From positions 62,001 through 126,000 of the forward strand of contig NZ_VFNX01000001.1 of NCBI RefSeq assembly GCF_006715785.1: 64,000 bases of DNA. Direction: 5' to 3'. The position numbers were made by a program, and so were the translations under genes. The DNA comes from Streptomyces puniciscabiei (GTDB lineage: Bacteria > Actinomycetota > Actinomycetes > Streptomycetales > Streptomycetaceae). A model generated the notes under the pieces. That model saw nothing but the letters and a program-made list of their open reading frames with translations. It searched no databases and was not told where the DNA came from. Shown here piece after piece: positions 9,556 through 19,132 of this stretch (position 1 is the first letter of the stretch; the number at the start of each line of letters is the position of its first letter).

Positions 9556-11109
9556 TCAGCTCCAGGGGGTGGAGGCGAGCCAGCTGGTGTCCTGGCGCCA
9601 CAGCGAGGTGGTGTCCCAGGCGTAGGAGCCGCCGTCGCTTGCGACGTACGCGACGTGGGAGTAGTGGCGAATGTACTTGGCCGGGTAGTTGAACGACTGG
9701 AACGAGTAGCCCGTGCCGCTGTTGCCGGGGGACGGGCAGAATGTGGCGTCACCGGCAAACTGCGCGGTCCCGTCTCGGGGCTTGAGGTAGAGCTCGAATG
9801 CGTAATGCCTGAGGTACGCGCCGGATGTGTTGGCCGACTCGAAGGAGACGCACTTGCTGTCCGCCAGACCGGGCCTGACGATCCACGTGGCGTCGGCCTT
9901 GTCGGTCGATGAACTGCTCGAGGTGACCGGCGCGATCACGACCTTGTCGTCGCTCGCGTCGTGCTGCAGGTAGTCGGAGGTGCAACAGGCGGTCGTGGCC
10001 TGGAGTGAGATCCTCGCCCCCGGGGTGAACGGCGTGGTGGTCGTGGCGTAGCCGGCCGCGGCGATGTCGGCCTGGACCGCGGCTTCGGTCGTGTCGGAGG
10101 GGGAGCCCTTGACCATGGCGCCCTCGTAGAAGGTGCCCGCGCTCGCGTTCGTGTTGGTCTGGCAGCAGTCACCGCCGCTGCCGAGGATGATGGCGCCCTG
10201 TTTGTGCATCGGGTTGTATCCGCTGGGCAGTGGGCCGCTGTAGAGCCTGGTCAGGCTCCTGGACTGGGCGTTGGCGGCGCCCAGCGCCATCTGGGTCGTG
10301 CCGTTGTTCTTGAGCATGGCGGTGACGAAGTGGCTGGTCTGGGAGACCTGGTTCGGGTTCCACGTCCTGCTGCCGCCGGAGAACAGGCCGTTCTCCAGGT
10401 CCGCCTGCACCCAAGGCCCGGTTCCGCTGCAACCACCGAACCAGCACTCCGTGCCGAAGTTGATCGCGTCCATGGCGCCGTTGCCGTCGGCCCTGTGGTC
10501 CGTCTCGGTGTTGCCGTAGTCGAAGCAGCAGCCGTTGTTCACGTGGGTGCCGCTGGTGACCATGTACTCGCCCTCGGGTGAGCTGCCGGTCGGCACACCC
10601 GAGGCGGAGCCGTCGACGAAGTAGCTGTTGCCGGGGTTGATGTAGAGGGCGTAGGCCTTCTGGCCGCCTACCGTCACCGCTTCCGAGGTCGCGGTGGCCG
10701 CCGTGTCGGCGCCGCCGGTCCCGCCGGGTCCCTGGTAGAGCAAGGTGTTGCCCTTGCCGGTCTGGTCGTAGACGCGGGTGACGACGCAGCCCGTACCGGC
10801 GCAGAACGAGTCCTGTGCGGCGGCGTTGGCGACGCCTCCGGCGCTGAGCACACCGATGTCGCGGGTGGTGTTGTCCGACGAGCGTCTGACCTGGTAGAGC
10901 GCGCCGTTGTAGGACGCGTACAGGGCGCGGGTGGTGCTGTGGGCCGCGACGCAGGGTGTGCCGCCCGCGGCGTAGATGTCGCAGGGCCCTTGCGTAGCGG
11001 CGTGCGAGGCGCCGGTGGAGGCCACCAGACCGGCGAGGGCGAGCGCCAGCGTGGCCAAGAAGGCCGCCAACCCCTGGCGCATTCGGCGAAAAGTGGACAG
11101 CTCAGGCAA
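9556..11109 (-). CDS. abfB: Secreted GH54 alpha-L-arabinofuranosidase with CBM42
   Basis: 517 residues. It releases terminal alpha-L-arabinofuranose from arabinoxylan or arabinogalactan outside the cell. A signal peptide ends near ASHA (residue 37). The GH54 domain begins [20 protein letters not shown]. It holds the adjacent-cysteine pair GCCFDYGN, the nucleophile Glu in [10 protein letters not shown] and the acid/base Asp in ILGSGGD; the residue spacing agrees with the well-studied fungal AkAbfB (Cys176-Cys177, Glu221, Asp297). The C-terminal ~150 residues are an AbfB/CBM42 arabinose-binding beta-trefoil (SLQATTACCTSDYLQH, then YLRHYAFELYLKPRDG). TTG at 11109 has GGAG nine nt upstream; ATG at 11082 is an alternative with a weaker site. 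Confidence 0.92.
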   Translation of the reverse strand: MPELSTFRRMRQGLAAFLATLALALAGLVASTGASHAATQGPCDIYAAGGTPCVAAHSTTRALYASYNGALYQVRRSSDNTTRDIGVLSAGGVANAAAQDSFCAGTGCVVTRVYDQTGKGNTLLYQGPGGTGGADTAATATSEAVTVGGQKAYALYINPGNSYFVDGSASGVPTGSSPEGEYMVTSGTHVNNGCCFDYGNTETDHRADGNGAMDAINFGTECWFGGCSGTGPWVQADLENGLFSGGSRTWNPNQVSQTSHFVTAMLKNNGTTQMALGAANAQSRSLTRLYSGPLPSGYNPMHKQGAIILGSGGDCCQTNTNASAGTFYEGAMVKGSPSDTTEAAVQADIAAAGYATTTTPFTPGARISLQATTACCTSDYLQHDASDDKVVIAPVTSSSSSTDKADATWIVRPGLADSKCVSFESANTSGAYLRHYAFELYLKPRDGTAQFAGDATFCPSPGNSGTGYSFQSFNYPAKYIRHYSHVAYVASDGGSYAWDTTSLWRQDTSWLASTPWS

Positions 11110-11294
11110 CAGGAACTCCCGTGTTCATCGGTGCGGATCATCAAGTCGCGCCCCGACCGAGTCCGCGGCGGACCGGTCGGCGCGGCAAGGGTCGTGCAGG
11201 CGAACGGCGGTGAGAGGCCGCCGGGGCCAATCCAGTGGGGCAGCCGCCCCCTCGAGCGCGCCCGCGGCAGCCGCTCGTCATGCCGGCGCCGGAG

Positions 11295-13526
11295 TCACAC
11301 CGCCGTGAAGGTCCACTCCAGGTTGGGACTGCTGTTCCCGGACCACTGCTTGGTCACGGAGCCCGAGGGCATGTTGCCGCCCCCGTCGAGGACGAGGCCG
11401 GTGGTGCGGTTGACGATCCAGTACCTGCCGCCACCGCGGGGGTTGATCTGCCACTGCTGGTTGGTGCCGCCGTTCCAGGGAGCCTGCTGGGCGGCGGAGC
11501 CGTTCGTGGTGGCGCCCCATCCGTCGGCGACCATGCCGTTGGTGCGGTTGACCAGCTTGTAGTAGCCGTTGCCGAGCTCGACGGCCTGCCACTGCAGGTT
11601 GGTGCTGCCGTTCCAGGTCCACTGCTTGAGGTTGGAGCCGCTGGGGACGTTGCCGCCGCTGTCCAGCACCAGCCCGTCGGTGACGTTGGTGATCCTGAAC
11701 AGGGCCGAGGGGTTGAACTGCACTTTCATCGACACGACGGTGTCGTTGTTGCCGGTGTTGCGCAGGTCGGCGTTGTCGGAGGTGAAGGTCCAGGCGGTGC
11801 CCGTGAAGTTGTCACCGGAGTAGCCGATGATCTGGTAGCCGGGGGCCAGGTTCAGGGAGGACAGGCTGAGACCGGGCAGTCCGGCGAGCGTCAACTGGTC
11901 TGCTGTGTAGGAGCCGATGGGGAGCACGGCGTAGCCACCGGAGTAGTTGACGTCCTGGTAGGCCACGGCCCCGGCCAGTGGCTGCAGGGTGGGTATCCGG
12001 CCGGAGAAGGTCAGCTTCACGACGTAGGCGAGGGCGGAGAACGGCGCCGACGACGGCAGGGTCAGGTGCAGCCCGGTCGAGTCCTGCGTTGGCGTGGGCA
12101 GGTTCGTGTACGTGCCGGCGGTGGAGTTCAGGAGCTGCACCGAGGTCAGGGAGCTGACGTCGATCCGGGCGGAGTTGAGCGTCGATATCGTCAGTGTGCC
12201 GCCCGGCCAGCCGAGGACCGTGGCGTACAGGACGGTGTCGTTCTTGTTCCGGGTGAAGCGGATGTCCTTCGGGGTACCTGCTTGCGGGGCGGTGAAGGCG
12301 CCGCCGCCCATCTGCGTGGGACCTTCGCCGTATGCGGTCCAGGCCCGGGTGGAGTACACCGACTCACCGAAGCGCTTCAGGTAGTCGCCGATGCCCAGGA
12401 GGATGTCCTGCTGTGCCTGGGGGATGGTGCCGTCCGCCATCGGAGCGATGTTGAGCAGCATGTTGCCGTTCTTGCTGACCCGGTCGATCAGTGAGTGCAG
12501 CATCTGCTGGGTGCTGTAGTAGCCGATGCCGTTCGTGTAGCACCAGCTGGAGCTGGAGATGCTGTCGTCGGTGAGCCAGTAGGGGGCGGTGATGTCGGCG
12601 GGGCCGCCGCGCTCGTAGTCGAAGACCTCGCCGTGGCTGTCGAAGCCGTCCTTGTAGGTGGCGACGACTTCGCGACCCCAGGTGTTCGCCTGGTTGTAGT
12701 AGTACGACAGGAAGTTCAGCCGCCGGCCCTCGTCGACCTTGGACAGGTCGAAGTCCTCCCAGAGGATGTCGGGCCGGGCGAGGTCGATGACCTCCTTGAG
12801 CTTGTCGTACCACAGCTGGTTCTCCGCCGTGGTGCCCAGTTGCCCGTACAGCTTCTGCAGGCTGGGGTCGGACTGCGTCGGCACGTGGTCGTAGTAGCCG
12901 TTGAAGTTGTACGCGTGGTGCATGGCCACCAGGAGCTTCAGCCCCTTGGCGCGGATGGAGTCGGTGAACAGCTGGAGCAGGTTGAGCCTCGGCCCCTTGG
13001 CGACCGAGTTCCACTCGTTGACCCGGCTGTTCCACATGGAGAAGCCGTCGTGGTGTTCGGCGACCGGCCCGGCGAACCTCGCGCCCGCGTCGACGAACAG
13101 CTGCGCCCACTCGTCGGGGTCGAAGTTGCCGCCCGCCGACTTCAGCTTCGGTGCGAACTGCACGAAGTTGCCCGCCAGGTCCTTCGCCCCGTTGATGAAG
13201 TTGTGGTACGGCCACACGGACGGGTCGCCGTAGGTCGCGATGTGGTGCTGGTTGACCGAGTCGCCGCTGATGTACATCCTGCGCGGATACCACTCGTTCC
13301 CATAGGCCGGAACGCTGAAGACGCCCCAGTGGAAGTAGATGCCGAACTTGGCGTCCTGGAACCACTCGGGGGCGGGCGGGTGCTGGTCGAGCGAGGGCCA
13401 CGACGGTGTGTAGGTGCTCGGTGCCGCCTGTGCGACGCCGGACCCGAGGCCGCCGCCGGCGACGGTCGCCGCCGCTGCACATGTGGCGGCGGCCAGGAAC
13501 TGGCGTCTGTTGAACGAGCTCGGCAT
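11295..13526 (-). CDS. Secreted GH29 alpha-L-fucosidase with beta/gamma-crystallin and CBM13 modules
   Basis: About 743 residues. It cleaves terminal alpha-L-fucose from glycans and supplies the fucose operon transcribed divergently from it. The N-terminus has a Tat motif (NRRQFLAAAT), so export in folded form is likely. The GH29 barrel shows KFGIYFHWGVFSVPAYGNEWY, AEHHDGFSMW and PDILWEDFDL; the Asp after WE aligns with the nucleophile of the usual WFDG motif. NGNMLLNIAP closes the catalytic region. A single beta/gamma-crystallin-like domain follows (AYQDVNYSGGYAVLPIG, then YSGDNFTGTAWTF), then a ricin-type CBM13 with repeated NLQWQ/NQQWQ triplets. ATG at 13526 immediately precedes the Tat signal; the open frame begins 24 codons earlier. 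Confidence 0.92.
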   Translation of the reverse strand: MPSSFNRRQFLAAATCAAAATVAGGGLGSGVAQAAPSTYTPSWPSLDQHPPAPEWFQDAKFGIYFHWGVFSVPAYGNEWYPRRMYISGDSVNQHHIATYGDPSVWPYHNFINGAKDLAGNFVQFAPKLKSAGGNFDPDEWAQLFVDAGARFAGPVAEHHDGFSMWNSRVNEWNSVAKGPRLNLLQLFTDSIRAKGLKLLVAMHHAYNFNGYYDHVPTQSDPSLQKLYGQLGTTAENQLWYDKLKEVIDLARPDILWEDFDLSKVDEGRRLNFLSYYYNQANTWGREVVATYKDGFDSHGEVFDYERGGPADITAPYWLTDDSISSSSWCYTNGIGYYSTQQMLHSLIDRVSKNGNMLLNIAPMADGTIPQAQQDILLGIGDYLKRFGESVYSTRAWTAYGEGPTQMGGGAFTAPQAGTPKDIRFTRNKNDTVLYATVLGWPGGTLTISTLNSARIDVSSLTSVQLLNSTAGTYTNLPTPTQDSTGLHLTLPSSAPFSALAYVVKLTFSGRIPTLQPLAGAVAYQDVNYSGGYAVLPIGSYTADQLTLAGLPGLSLSSLNLAPGYQIIGYSGDNFTGTAWTFTSDNADLRNTGNNDTVVSMKVQFNPSALFRITNVTDGLVLDSGGNVPSGSNLKQWTWNGSTNLQWQAVELGNGYYKLVNRTNGMVADGWGATTNGSAAQQAPWNGGTNQQWQINPRGGGRYWIVNRTTGLVLDGGGNMPSGSVTKQWSGNSSPNLEWTFTAV

Positions 13527-13688
13527 GAGGACATCCCTGAGGTGGGGGACAAGGGGAGACACGACGCCCACGGCTCTGGAGCGCCGCACGTTACGCATGA
13601 AGTTCGACCATGTGACGCGCGGATGTCAACGGGCGTGCAGGGATGAAAGCAAGCTCTTGACTCGCGGATTCATGGCGAGTTGGGCACT

Positions 13689-13723
13689 CATGTCCCGTTT
13701 GTTGGGCGTCAGACATGGCATGT
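13689..13723. promoter_or_regulatory. Candidate operator in the fucosidase/fucose-operon divergent promoter
   Basis: CATGTC (13689-13694) and GACATG (13712-13717) form an inverted repeat with 17 nt between the arms. The second arm overlaps a compact palindrome, ACATGGCATGT (13713-13723). The site lies between the GH29 gene and the ABC operon, where a common operator would be expected. The GntR/FadR protein at the end of the operon is a plausible ligand, but that is only inference. Confidence 0.35.
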
Positions 13724-13998
13724 TTGCGCGATGCGATGCGCGAAGGGCGCACCGCCACACGGAGAGCCCGAGGATGAGCCGCCGACGCATCACACATGCG
13801 CAGCATTGATGGGATTGATTTGGTTCCCGGCCATCGGGGGCCGCTCCAAGTCCCCCTGTTTTGCAGCGGATTCTGCCGACACCTAGACAGCACCCTCGGT
13901 CGCCGCCTATACATACATCCCATCTCTCCGATGTGGCGGCCCGCAGTCGTCGCCCTGCACACCCTCTCCCGCTCCGGGACCAGCGCGAGGAAGTATCG

Positions 13999-15063
13999 AT
14001 GAGACTCAGAACCGCTCTCTGCTCCACCGCCTCGGCCCTGTCCGCCCTGGCTCTGCTCAGCGCCTGCAGCAGTGGCTCGGGCACCGCGTCCGCATCGAGC
14101 GACGCGCCGCTGGTCGGCGTCGACTACCCGCGTTCCGACACCGACTTCTGGAACTCGTACATCAAGTACACACCGGAGTACGCCAAGCAGCTCGGCCTCT
14201 CGTTCAAGACCACCAACTCGCAGAACGACGTCGCCAAACTCACCGCCAACGCACAGACGTTCATCAGTCAGGGCGTCAAGGGGATAGCGATGGCCCCGCA
14301 GGACACCGCCGCCATCGCCCCCACCCTGGCGCAGCTGGAGGCCAAGAAGATCCCGGTCGTCACGGTCGACACCCGTCCCGACACCGGCAAGGTCTTCATG
14401 GTCGTCCGGGCCGACAACCGCGCGTACGGCGAGAAGGCGTGCAAGTACCTCGGCATCAAGCTCGGGGGCAAGGGCAAGGTCGTCATGCTCCAGGGCGACC
14501 TCTCCTCGATCAACGGCCGTGACCGCACCGAGGCGTTCAACGCGTGCATGAAGGCGAACTACCCGGGCATCAAGGTGTTCGGCGAGGCCACGAACTGGGA
14601 CGGTGCAGTCGCCGCGCAGAAGCTGCAGACGGACCTGACCGCCAACCCGGACATCAAGGGCGTCTACATGCAGTCCAGCTTCGCGCTGTCCGGGACGCTC
14701 CAGGTCCTCAAGCAGAAGGGGCTGTTGGCCGGCCCGAAGGACAAGAAGCACGTGTTCGTCGTCTCCAACGACGGCATCCCGGAGGAGCTGAAGGACATCG
14801 CCGCCGGGCAGATCGACGCCACGGTCTCCCAGCCGGCCGACCTCTACGCCAAGTACGCCCTGTACTACCTGAAGGCCGCGATCGACGGGAAAACGTTCCA
14901 GCCCGGCAAGACCGACCACGACAGCACCATCGTCAAGGTCCGCGACGGGCTGCTCGAGGACCAGCTCTCGGCTCCGCTCGTCACCGCCGACGGCGCCACC
15001 TACGGCGGCGTGCCCAGCGTCAAGAGCGACGACAAGTCGCTGTGGGGCAACAACCTCGGCTGA
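13999..15063 (+). CDS. Sugar ABC transporter substrate-binding lipoprotein (ribose type)
   Basis: 354 residues. It captures a sugar, probably L-fucose or a related deoxysugar, outside the membrane and delivers it to the permease. The signal peptide ends in the lipobox LLSAC, so the mature protein is a lipoprotein. The body is a type 1 periplasmic-binding fold (Peripla_BP_4). Visible features include VGVDYPRSDTDFWNSY, QTFISQGVKGIAMAPQDT, and IPVVTVDTRPDTGK before the hinge. ATG at 13999 follows GAGGAAG. It is the first gene of a compact operon reaching 25,874. The substrate is inferred from the catabolic genes downstream. Confidence 0.9.
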   Translation: MRLRTALCSTASALSALALLSACSSGSGTASASSDAPLVGVDYPRSDTDFWNSYIKYTPEYAKQLGLSFKTTNSQNDVAKLTANAQTFISQGVKGIAMAPQDTAAIAPTLAQLEAKKIPVVTVDTRPDTGKVFMVVRADNRAYGEKACKYLGIKLGGKGKVVMLQGDLSSINGRDRTEAFNACMKANYPGIKVFGEATNWDGAVAAQKLQTDLTANPDIKGVYMQSSFALSGTLQVLKQKGLLAGPKDKKHVFVVSNDGIPEELKDIAAGQIDATVSQPADLYAKYALYYLKAAIDGKTFQPGKTDHDSTIVKVRDGLLEDQLSAPLVTADGATYGGVPSVKSDDKSLWGNNLG

Positions 15064-15109
15064 CACCACGTCCGGAAGGCCAACGGCGAACACCACCAAG
15101 GCGGTTGAG

Positions 15110-16672
15110 ATGAGCGACGGGGAACGAGCAGTCCGCCCCGCACCCGCCCCGACGGACGACGGACGGGTCCCGGCAGATCCGCCCGTCGTCGAGGCGACGG
15201 GCGTGGTCAAACGATTCGGTCCTACGGTGGCCCTGAACGGCGCCCGGATCACCATCAGACCCGGCGAGACGCACGCGCTCGTCGGCCGCAACGGCGCCGG
15301 CAAGTCGACCCTGGTGTCCGTCCTCACCGGCCTGCAGGCCCCGGACGAGGGAACGGTGACGTTCGGCGGCAGCCCGGCGCCACGGCTCACGGACCGCGAC
15401 GCCTGGCGCCGGCGTGTGGCCTGCGTCTACCAGAAGTCGACGATCATCCCCACGCTGACCGTCGCCGAGAACCTCTTCCTGAACCGGCACGAGCACGGCC
15501 GCCACAGGCTCATCAGCTGGCAGGGCGTACGCCGCCGCGCACAGGACCTGCTGTCGACCTGGTCCGTGGACGTCGACCCGCAGACGCCCGCCGCCGATCT
15601 CAGCGTGGAACAACGGCAGTTCGTGGAGATCGCCCGGGCACTGTCCTTCGGTGCCCGGTTCATCATCCTCGACGAGCCGACCGCCCAGCTCGACGCCGCG
15701 GCGATCAACCGCCTCTTCGACCGCATCCACGACCTGCAACGGCAGGGCGTGACCTTCCTGTTCATCAGCCACCACCTGCAGGAGATCTACGAGATCTGCG
15801 ACATGGTGACGGTGTTCCGGGACGCCCGACACATCCTGACCGCCCCGGTGACCGAACTGCCCCGCGCGGAACTCGTCGCCGCCATGACCGGTGAGGCGGC
15901 GGCCGACCGCCGCGAGGAACGGGTGAGCACCCTGGACGCCGGCGCCACGGCCGCGCTCCGCGTCCGGGGTCTGGGCGGCGAGACCTACGGCGACATCACC
16001 TTCCAGGTCGGCGCCGGGGAGATCGTCGGGCTCGCGGGGGCCGCGGGCAGCGGACGCACCGAAGTGGCCGAGACCGTCGTGGGACTGCGGGCCGCAGACA
16101 GCGGGGAGGTGGAGATCGCCGGCAACCGTCCACGTCCCGGCAGCGTGCCCGCCGCGCTCGCCGCCGGCGCCGGGTTCGTCCCGCAGGACCGGCACCACCA
16201 GGGCTTCGTGCCGGACATGTCGATCGCGGACAACGCCACACTGTCCGTTCCCCGCAGGCTCGGCAGGAACGGATTCCTCAGCCGCAGCCGACGCGACCGG
16301 CTCGCCGAGGGGATGATCGAGCACCTGGCGATCAAGACGCCCGGCCCCGACGTGCCCGTCTCCGCCCTCTCCGGCGGCAACCAGCAGAAGGTCGTCATGG
16401 CCCGTGCCCTCGCCGACGACCCCCGGCTGCTGGTTCTGATCAATTCGACCGCGGGCGTGGACGTGCGCTCCAAGGAGTTCCTCCTCGGAAAGGTCGAGGA
16501 GACCGCGCAGACCGGCACCGGAGTGCTCATCGCCTCCGACGAACTCGACGACCTGCGCATGTGCGACCGGGTCCTGGTGATGTTCCAGGGCCGTGTGACC
16601 TCAGAGATCGCCCGCGGCTGGCACGACCACGAACTCGTGGCCGCGATGGAAGGAGTGGACCTCGATGCCTGA
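15110..16672 (+). CDS. Sugar ABC transporter ATPase (tandem nucleotide-binding domains)
   Basis: 520 residues, the RbsA/MglA-type double ATPase that energises sugar uptake. Domain 1 is canonical: Walker A GRNGAGKST, ABC signature LSVEQRQF and Walker B FIILDEPTAQLD. Domain 2 has a degenerate Walker A (GAAGSGRTE) and a normal signature LSGGNQQK. Its Walker B reads LLVLINSTAGVD, so the usual Asp-Glu pair is replaced by Ile-Asn. One active and one degenerate site is common in this class. It starts 46 nt after the binding-protein gene and overlaps the permease start by 8 nt, which suggests coupled translation. Confidence 0.92.
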   Translation: MSDGERAVRPAPAPTDDGRVPADPPVVEATGVVKRFGPTVALNGARITIRPGETHALVGRNGAGKSTLVSVLTGLQAPDEGTVTFGGSPAPRLTDRDAWRRRVACVYQKSTIIPTLTVAENLFLNRHEHGRHRLISWQGVRRRAQDLLSTWSVDVDPQTPAADLSVEQRQFVEIARALSFGARFIILDEPTAQLDAAAINRLFDRIHDLQRQGVTFLFISHHLQEIYEICDMVTVFRDARHILTAPVTELPRAELVAAMTGEAAADRREERVSTLDAGATAALRVRGLGGETYGDITFQVGAGEIVGLAGAAGSGRTEVAETVVGLRAADSGEVEIAGNRPRPGSVPAALAAGAGFVPQDRHHQGFVPDMSIADNATLSVPRRLGRNGFLSRSRRDRLAEGMIEHLAIKTPGPDVPVSALSGGNQQKVVMARALADDPRLLVLINSTAGVDVRSKEFLLGKVEETAQTGTGVLIASDELDDLRMCDRVLVMFQGRVTSEIARGWHDHELVAAMEGVDLDA

Positions 16673-17708
16673 AACCGTCCCCGCGGACACCGCCGCAGCG
16701 GGGGGCACGGAGCCGCGGGCGAAGCGGACCGCGCTGCTCGGCGGCCGGATACCGCTGGCCCGGCTGCGCGACCTCGCCCTCGTGCCCGCCATCGTGGTCA
16801 TCGCGATCGTCGGCCAGATCGTCAACCCGGTCTTCCTGCAGGTGGACAACCTCATCAACGTCCTGCAGACCATGTCCGAGATGGCCCTGCTGGTCCTCGC
16901 CCAGACGATGATCCTGATCGTCAAGAAGATGGACCTGTCGCTGGAGTCCACCATGGGGCTCGCACCGGGCGTCGCGGCCTGGCTGGTGGTGCCGGCCGGC
17001 GCCGGGCACGGTCTCGGCCTGCTCCCCGGCGCCTGGGCCATCCCCGTCACCCTCGCCGTGGGCGCGCTCGTCGGAGTGATCAACGCCCTGCTGATCATCC
17101 GCTTCGGCCTCAACGGCTTCATCGTCACCCTCGGCATGCTGATCGTGCTGCGGGGCGTCCTCACCGGCATCTCCGGCGGCCAGACCTTCTTCCAGCTGCC
17201 ACCGTCCATGCTGTACCTGGGCACCGCCGAATGGTTCGGGATGCCCGCGTCGATCTGGATCTGCCTGGTGCTGTTCGCGGTCGCCATCGTCGTCCTCGGC
17301 TGGACCAGCTTCGGCCGCTCGCTGTACGCCATCGGCGGCAACGTCGATGCTGCGAAGGCGGCCGGCATCCGTACCGACCGGGTGCTGTGGATCGTCATCG
17401 TCACCGGCAGCGTGCTCGCCGCCCTCGCCGGGCTGCTGCTGTCCGGCCGCCTCGCCTCGGTCGCCTCCGCACAGGGCAACGGCTACATCTTCACCGTCTT
17501 CGCCGCCGCCGTCATCGGCGGAATCAGCCTCAACGGCGGCAAGGGCACCATGTTCGGCGCCTTCAGCGGCATCCTGCTGCTGTTCATGATCCAGAACGTG
17601 CTGACGCTCGCGGGCGTCCCCGCGCAGTGGATCGGTGCCCTCAACGGCCTGATCATCCTGGTCGCCCTGACCATCTCGCGTATCACCGGCGGCAAGGTGC
17701 AGGAGTGA
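16665..17708 (+). CDS. Sugar ABC transporter permease (RbsC type)
   Basis: 347 residues with about nine hydrophobic segments, matching the BPD_transp_2 family of ribose-type permeases. Characteristic pieces are [19 protein letters not shown], the EAA-like loop [19 protein letters not shown] that contacts the ATPase, and [19 protein letters not shown] near the C-terminus. ATG at 16665 lies inside the end of the ATPase gene. Only one permease gene is present, so it probably forms a homodimer. Confidence 0.92.
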   Translation: MPETVPADTAAAGGTEPRAKRTALLGGRIPLARLRDLALVPAIVVIAIVGQIVNPVFLQVDNLINVLQTMSEMALLVLAQTMILIVKKMDLSLESTMGLAPGVAAWLVVPAGAGHGLGLLPGAWAIPVTLAVGALVGVINALLIIRFGLNGFIVTLGMLIVLRGVLTGISGGQTFFQLPPSMLYLGTAEWFGMPASIWICLVLFAVAIVVLGWTSFGRSLYAIGGNVDAAKAAGIRTDRVLWIVIVTGSVLAALAGLLLSGRLASVASAQGNGYIFTVFAAAVIGGISLNGGKGTMFGAFSGILLLFMIQNVLTLAGVPAQWIGALNGLIILVALTISRITGGKVQE

Positions 17709-17797
17709 ACCGGGCGGCCGCCGCCGCACACCGCTCGCCGCTCGCCCTTCCGTCGCAGGGGGCCGTGTTCCCACCTGCTCTCACAGGAGTTGCCGTC

Positions 17798-19132
17798 ATG
17801 TCCTCTGCCGTGTCCGTTCCATCGGCATCTGCCCGTATCACCGCCCTCGACGTCCTGGACGTGCGGTTCCCGACGTCCGAGCACCTGGACGGGTCGGACG
17901 CGATGAACCCCGAACCCGACTACTCGGCCGCCTACGTGATCCTGCGCACCGACGCCACCGACGGGCTGGAGGGCCACGCCCTGGCCTTCACCACCGGACG
18001 CGGCAACGACGTGCAGGCCGCCGCCATCGCGGCCCTCGCACCCCACGTGGTCGGCCTGTCCGTCGAGGAGGTCTGCGGCGACCTCGGAGCCTTCTCCCGC
18101 TCCCTCGTCCACGACCCTCAACTGCGCTGGCTGGGACCGGAGAAGGGAGCGATTCACATGGCCACCGGCGCGGTGGTCAACGCCGCCTGGGACCTCGCGG
18201 CCAAGCGTGCGGGCAAGCCCGTGTGGCGCTTCCTCGGCGAGATGCCGCCCGAGGAACTGGTCGCGCAGGTCGACTTCCGCTGGCTCAGCGACGCACTCAC
18301 TCCACAGGACGCCCTGGACATCCTGCGCCGTGCCGAGCCGGGCCGCCAGGAGCGCACCGCCCGCCTGCTGGAGCGCGGCTACCCCGCCTACACCACCACC
18401 CCCGGCTGGCTCGGCTACTCCGACGAGAAGCTGGCCCGCCTGGCCCGGGAGGCCGTCGCCGCCGGCTTCACCCAGATCAAGCTGAAGGTCGGCGCGTCGC
18501 TGGAGGACGACGTACGACGCATGCGGGTGGCCCGCGAGACGGTCGGCGGCGGCATCCGTATCGCCGTGGACGCCAACCAGAGATGGGACGTCCAGGACGC
18601 GATCGACTGGGTGCGCGCCCTGGCGCCCTACCAGCCGTACTGGATCGAGGAACCCACCTCCCCGGACGACATCCTCGGCCACGCCGCCGTCCGCAAGGCC
18701 GTCGGCCCCATCAAGGTCGCCACCGGCGAGCACATCGCCAACCGGGTCGTCTTCAAGCAGCTCCTCCAGGCCGGCGCGCTGGACATCGTGCAGATCGACA
18801 GCGCACGGGTCGGCGGCGTCAACGAGAACATCGCGATCCTGCTGCTCGCCTCGAAGTTCGGCGTGCCGGTGTGCCCGCACGCCGGCGGTGTCGGTCTGTG
18901 CGAGATGGTGCAGCACCTGTCGATGTTCGACTACGTCGCCGTCTCCGGGACGGTCGAGAACCGGGTCATCGAGTACGTCGACCACCTCCACGAGCACTTC
19001 ACCGACCCGGTGCGCATCGCCGGCGGTCACTATCTGGCGCCGGAACTTCCAGGGCTGAGCGCACAGATGCACCCGGAGTCCCTCAAGGAGTACGCCTACC
19101 CCGACGGACCCGTCTGGACCGCCCGTGTCTGA
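17798..19132 (+). CDS. L-fuconate dehydratase (enolase superfamily)
   Basis: 444 residues. It dehydrates L-fuconate to 2-keto-3-deoxy-L-fuconate in the cytoplasm, using Mg2+. The N-terminal capping domain contains [19 protein letters not shown], typical of the FucD subgroup. The barrel shows the KxK-type base [15 protein letters not shown]. The metal ligands lie in [18 protein letters not shown] and [10 protein letters not shown], and the catalytic His in [19 protein letters not shown] at 17798 follows CAGGAG. It begins 89 nt after the permease gene and its end overlaps the lactonase gene by 8 nt. FucD enzymes also accept related acid sugars, so the exact substrate could be broader. Confidence 0.92.
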   Translation: MSSAVSVPSASARITALDVLDVRFPTSEHLDGSDAMNPEPDYSAAYVILRTDATDGLEGHALAFTTGRGNDVQAAAIAALAPHVVGLSVEEVCGDLGAFSRSLVHDPQLRWLGPEKGAIHMATGAVVNAAWDLAAKRAGKPVWRFLGEMPPEELVAQVDFRWLSDALTPQDALDILRRAEPGRQERTARLLERGYPAYTTTPGWLGYSDEKLARLAREAVAAGFTQIKLKVGASLEDDVRRMRVARETVGGGIRIAVDANQRWDVQDAIDWVRALAPYQPYWIEEPTSPDDILGHAAVRKAVGPIKVATGEHIANRVVFKQLLQAGALDIVQIDSARVGGVNENIAILLLASKFGVPVCPHAGGVGLCEMVQHLSMFDYVAVSGTVENRVIEYVDHLHEHFTDPVRIAGGHYLAPELPGLSAQMHPESLKEYAYPDGPVWTARV

